Counted from the first letter of the stretch, positions 1 to 6,095 are shown. The stretch: DNA of 19,191 nucleotides from Peptococcaceae bacterium (GCA_019415505.1 DXZC01000026.1:1-19191); one strand, 5' to 3'. The notes: generated by a model not told the origin, from the letters alone. Numbers and translations are program-made.

Positions 1-10
1 GGAAAAGGTA

Positions 11-1261
11 ATGAGCATGATTCCCATAGAGGATATATTAAGGGCAGACCATGATTTAAAGGGCATAGCAAAAAACCACCCTTTGGAAATAAATGCTGTA
101 TTATCCGAACGCTACGACTGCCAGGTTTATTTAAAGCGCGAGGATTTGCAAATGGTGCGCTCCTTTAAAATTAGGGGAGCTTATAATAAAATGTGCCAAC
201 TAACCCAGGCGGAAAGGGATAAGGGCGTAGTCTGCGCCAGCGCCGGCAACCATGCCCAGGGGGTGGCTTTTTCTTGTAAAGCCATGGGCTGCCACGGCAA
301 AATCTTTATGCCTGTAACCACCCCCAAGCAAAAGGTCTCCCAGGTTGCCCGCTTTGGCGGCGACTATGTGGATATTGTTCTGGTAGGCGACACCTTTGAC
401 GCTTCTAACGCGGCGGCGGTAGAGTTATCCGCCAAGGAAGGGTTGGCCTTCATTCACCCCTTTAACGACCCCTATGTTATCGCGGGCCAGGGTACCATTG
501 GCCTAGAAATAATGAATGATGACGCGGGGCATATGGACTATGTATTTGCCACTATTGGCGGCGGCGGCATGGCTTCAGGAGTGGGCTCCTATATCAAGCA
601 CATTCGCCCTGCCACCAAGGTCATTGGCGTTGAACCCGCTGGAGCCGCAGGCATGGCAGCCTCTGTGGCGGCGGGAGAGGTTGTTTCCCTGGAGAGCATT
701 GACAAATTTGCCGACGGCGCGGCGGTAATGCGGGTAGGCGACTTAACCTATGAAATCTGCCAGGAAGTTTTAGACGATATAGTGAAGGTTCCCGAAGGCA
801 AGGTCTGCACAACTATCTTGGAGCTTTACAATGACAGCGCCATTGTTACGGAGCCGGCCGGAGCCTTGACCATAGCGGCGTTGGATTTTTATAAGGATAA
901 AATCAAGGGAAAGAAGGTGGCTTGTATCATCAGCGGCGGCAACAATGATATAGCTCGTATGCAGGAAATCAAGGAACGCTCCCTCCTTTATGAAGGGCTA
1001 CAGCATTACTTTATAATTAACTTTCCCCAACGCCCCGGCGCTTTGCGGGAATTTCTCAGCGAGGTTTTAGGACCCAACGACGACATTATCCGCTTTAATT
1101 ACAGCAAAAGCAATGATAAGGATAATGGACCCAGTTTGCTAGGTATTGAGCTAAGCCGCCCCGAGGATTACCAGCCGCTAATCAAACGCATGGAGGCTAA
1201 GGGCTTCCGTTATACTGTGGTAAATGATACGGAGCAGCTTTTTAACTTGTTCTGCTTCTAA
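11..1261 (+). CDS. ilvA: Threonine dehydratase (threonine ammonia-lyase), IlvA short form
   Basis: PLP enzyme that deaminates L-threonine to 2-oxobutanoate, the first step toward isoleucine, in the cytoplasm. The Schiff-base lysine is K53 in SFKIRGAYNK. The SAGNHAQG motif lies at 78-85, the phosphate-binding GGGG loop at 183-186 and SGGNND at 308-313. Residues about 332-405 form one ACT-like regulatory domain, beginning at the FPQRPGALREF segment. The 416-residue length fits the single-ACT form of Bacillus-type IlvA rather than the longer E. coli form. ATG at 17 is an alternative start, better spaced from AGG at 6-8. The TAATGA around the start looks like a stop/start junction, so an upstream gene may end just outside the window. 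The ACT-like domain suggests isoleucine feedback control; this is family knowledge, not seen directly. Confidence 0.93.
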   Translation: MSMIPIEDILRADHDLKGIAKNHPLEINAVLSERYDCQVYLKREDLQMVRSFKIRGAYNKMCQLTQAERDKGVVCASAGNHAQGVAFSCKAMGCHGKIFMPVTTPKQKVSQVARFGGDYVDIVLVGDTFDASNAAAVELSAKEGLAFIHPFNDPYVIAGQGTIGLEIMNDDAGHMDYVFATIGGGGMASGVGSYIKHIRPATKVIGVEPAGAAGMAASVAAGEVVSLESIDKFADGAAVMRVGDLTYEICQEVLDDIVKVPEGKVCTTILELYNDSAIVTEPAGALTIAALDFYKDKIKGKKVACIISGGNNDIARMQEIKERSLLYEGLQHYFIINFPQRPGALREFLSEVLGPNDDIIRFNYSKSNDKDNGPSLLGIELSRPEDYQPLIKRMEAKGFRYTVVNDTEQLFNLFCF

Positions 1262-1270
1262 GGTAAAATA

Positions 1271-1314
1271 AAACCCGAATATCGCGATAATATTTCGATA
1301 TTTCGGGTTTTTTT
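1271..1314 (+). terminator. Rho-independent terminator after ilvA
   Basis: The 14-nt arm AAACCCGAATATCG (1271-1284) pairs with 1296-1310 with one bulged T, around an 11-nt loop. A T run follows at 1308-1314. It sits between ilvA and gpsA, which lie in the same direction, so it either ends the ilvA transcript or tunes read-through into gpsA. Confidence 0.85.
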
Positions 1315-1338
1315 GTTAAAGTAAAGGATTATTAAATT

Positions 1339-2301
1339 ATGGCTAAAAAAATATCTGTTTTGGGCTGCGGCCGCTGGGGTACCTTTATTGGCTGGTATTT
1401 GGACCGTATTGGCAAAGAGGTAACTATTTACGGCCGGGCCGCCTCCGGGAATATGGCGGAGCTACAGGCTACTAGAGCTAATAAATACTTAAAGCTGACG
1501 GATAGCGTCACCCTAACCTCTGACCTCAGCCAAGCTGTAGCGGCAGAGCAAATTGTTATTGCCGTTAACGCCCAGGGTTTAAGGGAGCTTATGGTCGAGC
1601 TGGCCCCTTTAGAGCTAAAAAATAAAACCTTTATCCTTTGTATGAAAGGGGTAGAAATTGCCACTGGCCAGCGGCTTACAGAAATTGTGGCGGAAAACTG
1701 CCACGCCAGCAATAAGGTAGCGGTTTGGCTGGGTCCCGGCCATGTGCAGGAGTTTACCAGGGGCATACCCAACTGCATGGTAATCGATAGCCAAGACGAA
1801 GCAATAAAAAAAGAATTAGTGGATTCCTTTTCCAGCGAATTAATCCGCTTTTATTATGGCAATGACCTGCTGGGCAATGAAATTGGCGCGGCAGCCAAAA
1901 ATATAATGGGCATTGCCGCCGGTATGTTGGACGGTAAGGGCGTATCCTCCCTGAAGGGAGCTTTGATGAGCAGGGGTACCAGAGAAGTAGCCCGCCTGAT
2001 TAAGGCTATGGGCGGTAATGAGCTATCAGCCTACGGCCTGTGCCATTTAGGCGACTACGAAGCCACGGTATTCTCCCAATTCAGCCATAACCGCTGCTTT
2101 GGCGAGGCCTATGTTCGAGGAGAAAAATTTACCTCCTTAGCGGAAGGGTACTATACAGTTAAGGCCTTGAAAGAACTGGGGGAAAAATATCAGGCCGATT
2201 TGCCAATTTGTAACGCTGTTTACACTATTCTTTACGAGGGCGGCGATGCGGACGAAACCTTGCGCTCCCTTTTTCTCCGCTCTTTAAAGCGGGAATTTTA
2301 A
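1339..2301 (+). CDS. gpsA: NAD(P)H-dependent glycerol-3-phosphate dehydrogenase family protein (GpsA-like, diverged)
   Basis: Likely reduces dihydroxyacetone phosphate to sn-glycerol-3-phosphate for phospholipid synthesis in the cytoplasm. The N-terminal Rossmann motif is GCGRWGT at 9-15. Lysines expected in the active site are K103 (CMKG) and K187 (AAAKNIMGIAAG). SHNRCFG at 249-255 corresponds to the family's SRNRRFG substrate loop. At 320 residues it is close to normal GpsA length (about 330-340). Two segments are unusual: LGPGHVQEF (131-139) replaces the usual SGPSFA-type segment, and GLCHLGDYEATVF (233-245) replaces GLGDL(V/I)LTC. It could therefore be a paralogue with altered substrate. 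AAAGGA about 10 nt before the ATG is the probable ribosome binding site. There is almost no room for its own promoter after the preceding terminator. Confidence 0.78.
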   Translation: MAKKISVLGCGRWGTFIGWYLDRIGKEVTIYGRAASGNMAELQATRANKYLKLTDSVTLTSDLSQAVAAEQIVIAVNAQGLRELMVELAPLELKNKTFILCMKGVEIATGQRLTEIVAENCHASNKVAVWLGPGHVQEFTRGIPNCMVIDSQDEAIKKELVDSFSSELIRFYYGNDLLGNEIGAAAKNIMGIAAGMLDGKGVSSLKGALMSRGTREVARLIKAMGGNELSAYGLCHLGDYEATVFSQFSHNRCFGEAYVRGEKFTSLAEGYYTVKALKELGEKYQADLPICNAVYTILYEGGDADETLRSLFLRSLKREF

Positions 2302-2349
2302 TATTTTGACCCTCCAGAAAAAATATCTTGATTTTACTTAAAAAAATTG

Positions 2350-2378
2350 TTGCATTTTGTCGAATTGGCGAGTATAAT
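2350..2378 (+). promoter_or_regulatory. Candidate sigma-A promoter with a 0A-box in its spacer
   Basis: TTGCAT (2350-2355) and TATAAT (2373-2378) are separated by 17 bp. The spacer contains TGTCGAA (2358-2364), a perfect match to the Spo0A binding box. No plus-strand coding gene follows for more than 450 bp, so the product, if any, would be a non-coding transcript. The surrounding gene-free stretch 2302-2537 otherwise holds only a weak AT hairpin (2301-2326) and the terminator described next. Confidence 0.45.
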
Positions 2379-2455
2379 TTGAAATATAATAAGTTTTAAA
2401 GTTCTAAACTACGATTGGGGTAAAAATTTCAAGCTGGAGTTCTGACTTGGACACA

Positions 2456-2499
2456 TAAAAATTTAACCCCACATTGGTTTGATTTAACCTGGGGGTTAA
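2456..2499 (-). terminator. Terminator of the XRE gene at 2538-2753
   Basis: Read on the minus strand, TTAACCCC (2499-2492) pairs with GGGGTTAA (2470-2463) across a 21-nt loop that has its own GGTT/AACC pairing. ATTTTTA follows. It lies about 40 bp after the stop codon. A second GGGGTAAAAATTT at 2416-2428 could compete for the 2459-2470 arm. Confidence 0.55.
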
Positions 2500-2537
2500 G
2501 GAATAAAAACATTCGCCTGAAGGAATTAGCTTATAGG

Positions 2538-2753
2538 TTACTCATCCACTTCCTTTATTTCGATAAGTTCTTCAATACCGCAGTTTAAAGAAGTACAAAT
2601 TTTAAGTAAAATATAGCTGTCATACCTTATAACTTTGTTTTTGTAATATTTATCAATGGTGGGGTAATTTATGCCCGTATCTTTAGATAGTTGATATCTG
2701 GTTGTACCAGATTCACTCAACAATTTATCTAAATTTAGTCTTATGACTTTCAT
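2538..2753 (-). CDS. Small XRE/Cro-type helix-turn-helix repressor
   Basis: A 71-residue protein consisting of little more than one Cro/C1-type HTH domain. Helix 2 is about 19-27 (RYQLSKDTG) and the recognition helix about 29-39 (NYPTIDKYYKN), followed by helices ending in GIEELIEI. It begins at ATG with AGGAG upstream in the minus direction. It is divergent from the Spo0A-C-like gene at 2862. The two promoters overlap around TTGACAA at 2794-2800, so it probably represses both itself and that neighbour. This is inferred from layout and the inverted repeats between them. Such single-domain HTH proteins are common in mobile or accessory islets. Confidence 0.85.
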   Translation of the reverse strand: MKVIRLNLDKLLSESGTTRYQLSKDTGINYPTIDKYYKNKVIRYDSYILLKICTSLNCGIEELIEIKEVDE

Positions 2754-2761
2754 AACTCTTC

Positions 2762-2782
2762 TCCTATATATAAGGTATAGGA
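2762..2782. repeat. Inverted repeat near the XRE gene start (operator candidate)
   Basis: TCCTATA (2762-2768) and TATAGGA (2776-2782) are perfect 7-bp arms with a 7-nt spacer. They overlap the ribosome binding site region of the minus-strand XRE gene, a position that suits autoregulation. Confidence 0.45.
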
Positions 2783-2793
2783 TATATTTGTTG

Positions 2794-2822
2794 TTGACAA
2801 TACTAGCATTTATTTATATAAT
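2794..2822 (+). promoter_or_regulatory. Consensus sigma-A promoter for the Spo0A-C-like gene
   Basis: TTGACA (2794-2799), exactly 17 bp, TATAAT (2817-2822): a perfect consensus. The -35 box overlaps TTGTCA (2800-2795), a likely -35 box of the divergent XRE gene. Confidence 0.85.
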
Positions 2823-2842
2823 TAAATAGTTATATAAATAAA
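2809..2842. repeat. Perfect 13-bp inverted repeat overlapping the -10 box (operator candidate)
   Basis: TTTATTTATATAA (2809-2821) and TTATATAAATAAA (2830-2842) are exact reverse complements with an 8-nt spacer. The left arm covers most of the -10 box and the right arm ends 19 bp before the ATG. A protein bound here would block transcription of the 2862 gene. The binder is unknown; the neighbouring XRE protein or the Spo0A-C protein itself are candidates. Confidence 0.7.
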
Positions 2843-2861
2843 CGAGCGGCAGGAGAACAAC

Positions 2862-3062
2862 ATGGCTAATAGGAAGGCGTATAGAAAAATAGCTAAAAAA
2901 TACGGCGTGAAAGTGGCGGAGGTAAAGGCGGAAATGAACCAAGCCATACGCCGGGCCGCTGAACGGGGAAATATGGCCGGTTTAAAATGCCCAGGTAACG
3001 CAATTCCTACCAGTGATGAATTTATTGCATATGCCGTTAATAAAATAAAAAATGACAAATAA
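2862..3062 (+). CDS. Stand-alone Spo0A C-terminal DNA-binding domain protein
   Basis: A 66-residue basic protein that resembles the C-terminal effector half of Spo0A. The segment IAKKYGVKVAEVKAEMNQAI (9-28) matches the Spo0A stretch beginning (I/V)AKK(Y/F) and ending RAIRHAIE. It is followed by ERGN, matching the SRGN/TRGN of Spo0A, and by PTSDEFIAYAVNKI, matching PTNSEFIA..ADKL. There is no receiver domain and the first helices of the Spo0A effector domain are missing. The gene could bind 0A-like DNA without phosphorylation control; this is inference. It has a GGAGAA ribosome binding site, a consensus promoter and a palindromic operator, so it seems to be a regulated functional gene. I base the family call on remembered Spo0A sequence. 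Confidence 0.72.
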   Translation: MANRKAYRKIAKKYGVKVAEVKAEMNQAIRRAAERGNMAGLKCPGNAIPTSDEFIAYAVNKIKNDK

Positions 3063-3080
3063 AACGTTAAAAAGCAAAGG

Positions 3081-3112
3081 GGCCCGGAAAAGTTTAAAAA
3101 CTTTTCCGGGCC
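3081..3112. terminator. Bidirectional terminator between convergent genes
   Basis: Perfect 15-bp stem GGCCCGGAAAAGTTT (3081-3095) with its complement at 3098-3112. It serves the Spo0A-C-like gene on the plus strand (TTTATATT follows) and the four-Cys gene on the minus strand (CTTTGCTTTTT follows). Confidence 0.9.
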
Positions 3113-3118
3113 TTTATA

Positions 3119-3343
3119 TTAAGCCTTGTCCTCATCTTTCTTTACTGGGGAGGTAGTTGTATCATCATTTCTTAAATATTCCTTCCTAGCTATGTAGGAA
3201 CCAATACAACCAAAACCAGTAGGAGATGCGGACATGGACTCACGCGAAAGCTCACTAGCGCAGACTTCACAATATACTTTGCCCTTAAGTTCGTAAAGGT
3301 CATCACCAAAAATTTGTTTATCACATCTAGTACAATGGGACAT
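3119..3343 (-). CDS. Small four-cysteine (LIM/zinc-ribbon-like) protein
   Basis: A 74-residue hydrophilic protein with two CxxC knuckles, C4-C7 and C25-C28, separated by a short beta-like segment. The expected function is binding one zinc ion, as in half a LIM domain. A lone C46 lies in a GFGCIG segment, and the tail (58-74) is charged and probably disordered. The ATG starts one base after the stop codon of the upstream membrane protein gene, so the two are probably translated together. AGGAGG lies 10 nt before the ATG, inside the end of that gene. I do not recognise a specific family and no function can be assigned. Confidence 0.75.
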   Translation of the reverse strand: MSHCTRCDKQIFGDDLYELKGKVYCEVCASELSRESMSASPTGFGCIGSYIARKEYLRNDDTTTSPVKKDEDKA

Positions 3344-3344
3344 T

Positions 3345-3758
3345 TTATTTATTTCCTCCTTTATCTATAATCTTAACTAACTGTTCACGCAGAGACTTTG
3401 TCACCCAAATAAGGGGAGCTGACAAAAAAAACCAAATAAGAGTATATACCAAGCAAATTTGACCCATAAAATTAAAGCGGAAACGGCTATAATCCCAAAC
3501 GTGCCATTGGGCCCAAAGATTTACCACACAGCCGATGACAAATTCAACCGCCGTAATTATGGCCGCACCTAGAGTACAGCGCACCCATAGCGGAGTCTTA
3601 GCGGACAGCTTTCTATTGAGAGCGTCAATAGAAAGAAAGCAGGTGCCGCCGGCTAAAAACATAGTCCAATGACTATAGCCCCGCCATAAAATCTCCAGTA
3701 CATAATAAAAACCGCCGCCCAAAATAAACATGAAAAGAGCGATAAGCCGGGATTTCAA
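3345..3758 (-). CDS. Four-helix membrane protein, PF06541-like (putative ABC-transporter type IV family)
   Basis: A 137-residue integral membrane protein with predicted helices at about 4-24, 31-47, 58-81 and 98-119. The segment WDYSRFRFNFMGQICLVYTL (88-107), continuing into WFFLS, resembles the W-D-Y-S-x-x-x-F-N-x-x-G-Q-(I/V)-C-L motif of the CmpB-like family PF06541. That family is called ABC-transporter type IV but has no proven transport role. The start is TTG at 3758, chosen because GGAGGTG sits 5-7 nt before it. It is coupled to the four-Cys gene downstream. No ATPase partner is present in the window. Confidence 0.75.
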   Translation of the reverse strand: MKSRLIALFMFILGGGFYYVLEILWRGYSHWTMFLAGGTCFLSIDALNRKLSAKTPLWVRCTLGAAIITAVEFVIGCVVNLWAQWHVWDYSRFRFNFMGQICLVYTLIWFFLSAPLIWVTKSLREQLVKIIDKGGNK

Positions 3759-3866
3759 AAAAGCACCTCCTCTGTGATTCTCTTTTCATTATCTGTAATT
3801 TCGCGCCGTTCCATACCGGGAAAATATCGGAAATTTTAACTCACGAAAACTTTTAAGGCAATAAGC

Positions 3867-3938
3867 CTGTAAAACCTAAACTACCCCACTTGTTAAACAG
3901 TATGATATACTACTTAACAAGTGGGGTGCGGTTTACAG
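3867..3938. repeat. 72-bp nested palindrome
   Basis: The core is CCCCACTTGTTAA (3884-3896) with its exact complement at 3914-3926. Inside it AGTAT (3899-3903) pairs with ATACT (3907-3911) around a 3-nt loop. Outside it CTGTAAAACC (3867-3876) matches GGTTTACAG (3930-3938) with one base missing. It could end the minus-strand operon above it (TAGTTTAGGTTTTA follows), act as an operator, or be a small palindromic repeat element. The rest of 3759-4008 shows only the leader of the gene at 3758 and nothing else I can name. Confidence 0.7.
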
Positions 3939-4008
3939 CAGTTCATATATGAAATTCTCTTAGAAATATTATATTTTCCCTTTATATGCAAGGATTGTAA
4001 GATTATTT

Positions 4009-4200
4009 TTAACCATGCTTTTTTCCGTTCAGAAAGTAAAACGCCAAGCCAATCCCAACTGTTACCAAAGCGCCAATACCTCTGGCCGCCAAACATTCAG
4101 AGCAGTATTTTCCCAAATATTACATATAAACGACCATGCCAACTGAGATAAACGGCTTTATTAATTTTATTACAACATCACTTCCTTGTTTTAGTCCCAT
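4009..4200 (-). pseudogene. Small membrane protein ORF interrupted by one in-frame TAA
   Basis: From ATG (4200-4198) the minus strand encodes 26 codons beginning MGLKQGSDVV, meets TAA at 4122-4120, and continues in the same frame for 36 codons to TAA at 4011-4009. The first part is hydrophobic after residue 9 (VVIKLIKPFISVGMVVY). The second part has a CxxC (KYCSECLAARG) and then a clear membrane segment (GALVTVGIGLAFYFLNG) ending in basic residues. AAAGG lies 8 nt before the ATG. The ORF follows the DUF6773-like gene by 22 bp, so it would be the third gene of that operon. I read it as a roughly 62-residue two-helix membrane protein broken by a single nonsense change. Alternatives are a functional 26-residue peptide or a sequencing error. 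The family is not recognised. Confidence 0.5.
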
Positions 4201-4222
4201 AATTTATACCTTTGAATTTTGT

Positions 4223-4711
4223 TCATTCATATTCATCATCATTATCATCATTTATCTTTTTTTCTATTCCGCGCTGTCCTCGCCGATTAAGCCAATAAAG
4301 AAGCATCAGCACAGCTGTGAGCAAAATAAGTGAAGAAATAAAAGTAACCGCTAATACAGCGAGAAAATGCCCGTCCAATATCCCTGTATACATATGGCCG
4401 TAACTAGAATAATTTCTTATGCCATTCACAATACTTACAGAAAGACTTAAAACCAACATAGCGGATACAGTTATTACTTTTCCTCTTTTAGAGGTATCTA
4501 TAAGACTGATACCAACAAATATGCTTCTTATCGCAATATAAGCCACTGATAAAACAATAATACCAAGTTCAACTACATACCCTGTAAAATGCATATCCAG
4601 TACATAGGTTTTAAGCAAAACAGAAGCCACTAAAAGAAACAGAACTACAAGGTAGGATTCGCTGAGCAGCTTATTAGTGGTTTGTATAATACGTTCATCT
4701 TTAATTTTCAT
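4223..4711 (-). CDS. Four-helix membrane protein resembling DUF6773
   Basis: A 162-residue membrane protein with helices at about 19-37, 44-70, 78-97 and 116-142, and an acidic C-terminus (DDNDDEYE). The opening KIKDERI and the layout next to a small XRE regulator resemble the DUF6773 family as I remember it. The start is ATG at 4711, which overlaps the TAA of the upstream XRE gene as TAATG. GGAGGA lies a few bases before it. A TTG-initiated extension to 4726 would translate the ribosome binding site and is rejected. In such pairs the membrane protein may modulate the regulator or act as an immunity or stress factor, but no function is established here. Confidence 0.65.
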   Translation of the reverse strand: MKIKDERIIQTTNKLLSESYLVVLFLLVASVLLKTYVLDMHFTGYVVELGIIVLSVAYIAIRSIFVGISLIDTSKRGKVITVSAMLVLSLSVSIVNGIRNYSSYGHMYTGILDGHFLAVLAVTFISSLILLTAVLMLLYWLNRRGQRGIEKKINDDNDDEYE

Positions 4712-4908
4712 TATGACTCCTCCCAAAATAAGTCGTTTAAAGTTTTGTTAAGAGCTTTACATATTGCGATACAAAGCTTTAGGGTTGGATTATAATTACC
4801 GGATTCTATTAAACCAATAGTCTGTCGGGTAACGCCAACAATATTAGCTAAATCCTCCTGATTCATATCACATTCAATCCTGGCAACCTTAATTCTTTTA
4901 TTTTTCAA
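4711..4908 (-). CDS. XRE-family transcriptional regulator (YgzD-type small HTH)
   Basis: A 65-residue Cro/C1-type HTH protein. The domain fills the sequence: QEDLANIVGVTRQTIGLIES (17-36), then GNYNPTLKLCIAICKALN and a terminal LNDLFWEE. This pattern is typical of very small regulators encoded directly before a membrane protein gene. Its stop codon overlaps the next start by one base (TAATG). It is transcribed from a consensus promoter at 4941-4969 whose upstream AT-rich inverted repeats are probable binding sites for the protein. It likely controls its own operon. Confidence 0.88.
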   Translation of the reverse strand: MKNKRIKVARIECDMNQEDLANIVGVTRQTIGLIESGNYNPTLKLCIAICKALNKTLNDLFWEES

Positions 4909-4940
4909 GTAAAGACCTCCCTTCCCCCTTCCTACAATGG

Positions 4941-4969
4941 ATTATACATTATATATTCCTAAATGTCAA
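4941..4969 (-). promoter_or_regulatory. Consensus sigma-A promoter for the XRE/DUF6773-like operon
   Basis: On the minus strand TTGACA (4969-4964), 17 bp, TATAAT (4946-4941): a perfect consensus. The -10 box is about 35 bp before the XRE start codon. Confidence 0.85.
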
Positions 4970-4997
4970 TTATATATTGTATTAAGAAATATATAAT
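4969..4997. repeat. AT-rich inverted repeat abutting the -35 box
   Basis: ATTATATATT (4969-4978) and AATATATAAT (4988-4997) are exact 10-bp arms with a 9-nt spacer, starting at the edge of the -35 box. A related ATTATATATT occurs inside the promoter at 4949-4958, giving three similar sites at roughly 20-bp steps. Probable operators. The stretch 5000-5209 downstream holds no gene I can see, only a small AAATCAG/CTGATTT dyad at 5140-5160. Confidence 0.5.
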
Positions 4998-5209
4998 ATA
5001 CACTACAAGGTAAAATACAGTGTAAAACCTAGCGCAAACTAATGGCGGCGGCAAATTCTTTTAGGGAATAAATCCACGCCTTTCATTTAACCTACAAACT
5101 GCCAACCCCTCTCTTTATGGAGCGTCAACCCAAACTGTAAAATCAGTATAGCGCTGATTTAATCATCAATAATAAATGGTAAAATACCCACTGAAAACAC
5201 AGCATAAAT

Positions 5210-5245
5210 AAAGCCCGGTTGCACCCCAAGGTGCAACCGGGCTTT
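5210..5245 (-). terminator. Terminator of the MttB-like/PLP/TS-like operon
   Basis: Perfect 16-bp stem AAAGCCCGGTTGCACC (5210-5225) with 5230-5245 and a 4-nt loop. On the minus strand the stem ends in CTTTATTTA. It lies about 90 bp after the TS-like stop codon. Confidence 0.85.
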
Positions 5246-5336
5246 AATAATTATAAGCAATAATTAAATCTCACTTTTACAGCTTTCTAAAACTACAGAT
5301 ATGCCTAGCTAGGTATAGCTAGTTGTGTGTGCTAAC

Positions 5337-6095
5337 TTAATCCACGCCGTATTTCTTCTTTTGTTCCGCCACCATAGACATAATGGCAGGTATTTCTTCC
5401 CGCATTAGTTCATCATAAAAACCTTGGTACCTATAGGTTATTTCCTGGCCCTCTTTAATGCGCTTCACATAGTTATCTAAAAGTTCCCAATCCTTTTTAT
5501 AACTATGGAAGCTATTGGCAGTATGAGTATAGCTGCCCACCGCCAGACCCAATTCCTGGGCCACACGCTCCTGTAGGCAAATAAAGGCAAAGGCGTTCAT
5601 AAAGGTGGCTTCCGTAGCGTCGTTACTGCGCATCAGCACCTTCATATCCAGTTTATTGTGGCGAATCATAAACATTATATGCTGCAAACAGGCGGGGTGG
5701 TCGTTATACATATCCACAGAATTGTCCCGCACATCTATCACAGCCCGGCGGGAGGCGGGGTCCCGCTTTAATTCCCCAATAACAAAGGGCAGTTGGTCTT
5801 TAATTCTGTCATGATAAGTATACTCCCAGACATGCTCGCCCCGGCCAATCATAAAATCCAAAATGCCGTCGCACACCTCCAGGACATACTGTTGCAGCTC
5901 ATGGTGGCCGCCGATAAAGCAGCGGCTCAACCTAGGCTCAGCCAAAGGCTCAGCCACCTGAAAGGTCATGGCACATTCTTTGGTTTCCGAGTCATAAGCG
6001 GGGCACTCAGTTAATTCCCCCTCCTCTGCCAGACAAACTAAAGACTGATGGTAAGCCTCCGGCAAGGTTCTCCCCTCTACCAAAAAATGTCTCAT
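5337..6095 (-). CDS. Thymidylate synthase-like protein (ThyA superfamily, diverged)
   Basis: A 252-residue protein whose C-terminal two thirds keep the ThyA active-site spacing. C136 in HPACLQH matches E. coli C146; R116-R117 match R126-R127, exactly 20 residues earlier. RSND (156-159) matches R166-S167-x-D169, N167 matches N177, and H197-x-Y199 matches H207-x-Y209. ThyA enzymes methylate dUMP using methylene-tetrahydrofolate. The conserved N167 argues for a uracil-type base rather than cytosine. The N-terminal third does not resemble canonical ThyA and I could not find the usual folate-side motifs there. Third gene of the operon, 86 bp after the PLP enzyme, with GGAG before the ATG. It could be a true TS, a nucleotide hydroxymethylase-like enzyme, or a specialised relative. 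Confidence 0.68.
   Translation of the reverse strand: MRHFLVEGRTLPEAYHQSLVCLAEEGELTECPAYDSETKECAMTFQVAEPLAEPRLSRCFIGGHHELQQYVLEVCDGILDFMIGRGEHVWEYTYHDRIKDQLPFVIGELKRDPASRRAVIDVRDNSVDMYNDHPACLQHIMFMIRHNKLDMKVLMRSNDATEATFMNAFAFICLQERVAQELGLAVGSYTHTANSFHSYKKDWELLDNYVKRIKEGQEITYRYQGFYDELMREEIPAIMSMVAEQKKKYGVD

Noticed and set aside
2385..2537. 6S or other known small RNA
   Set aside because: There is no recognisable 6S, SRP or tmRNA core, and the main hairpin is better explained as the minus-strand terminator of the XRE gene.
2822..3058. 78-codon minus-strand ORF opposite the Spo0A-C-like gene
   Set aside because: It is the antisense of a gene with a clear family match, promoter and ribosome binding site.
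3921..4151. Plus-strand ORF and the overlapping 60-codon minus-strand ORF (3914-4096)
   Set aside because: Neither has a ribosome binding site. The protein-like frame here is the interrupted one at 4009-4200, and both ORFs run into the palindrome.
4711..4726. TTG-initiated extension of the DUF6773-like protein
   Set aside because: It would translate the GGAGGA ribosome binding site; the ATG in the TAATG overlap is correctly spaced.
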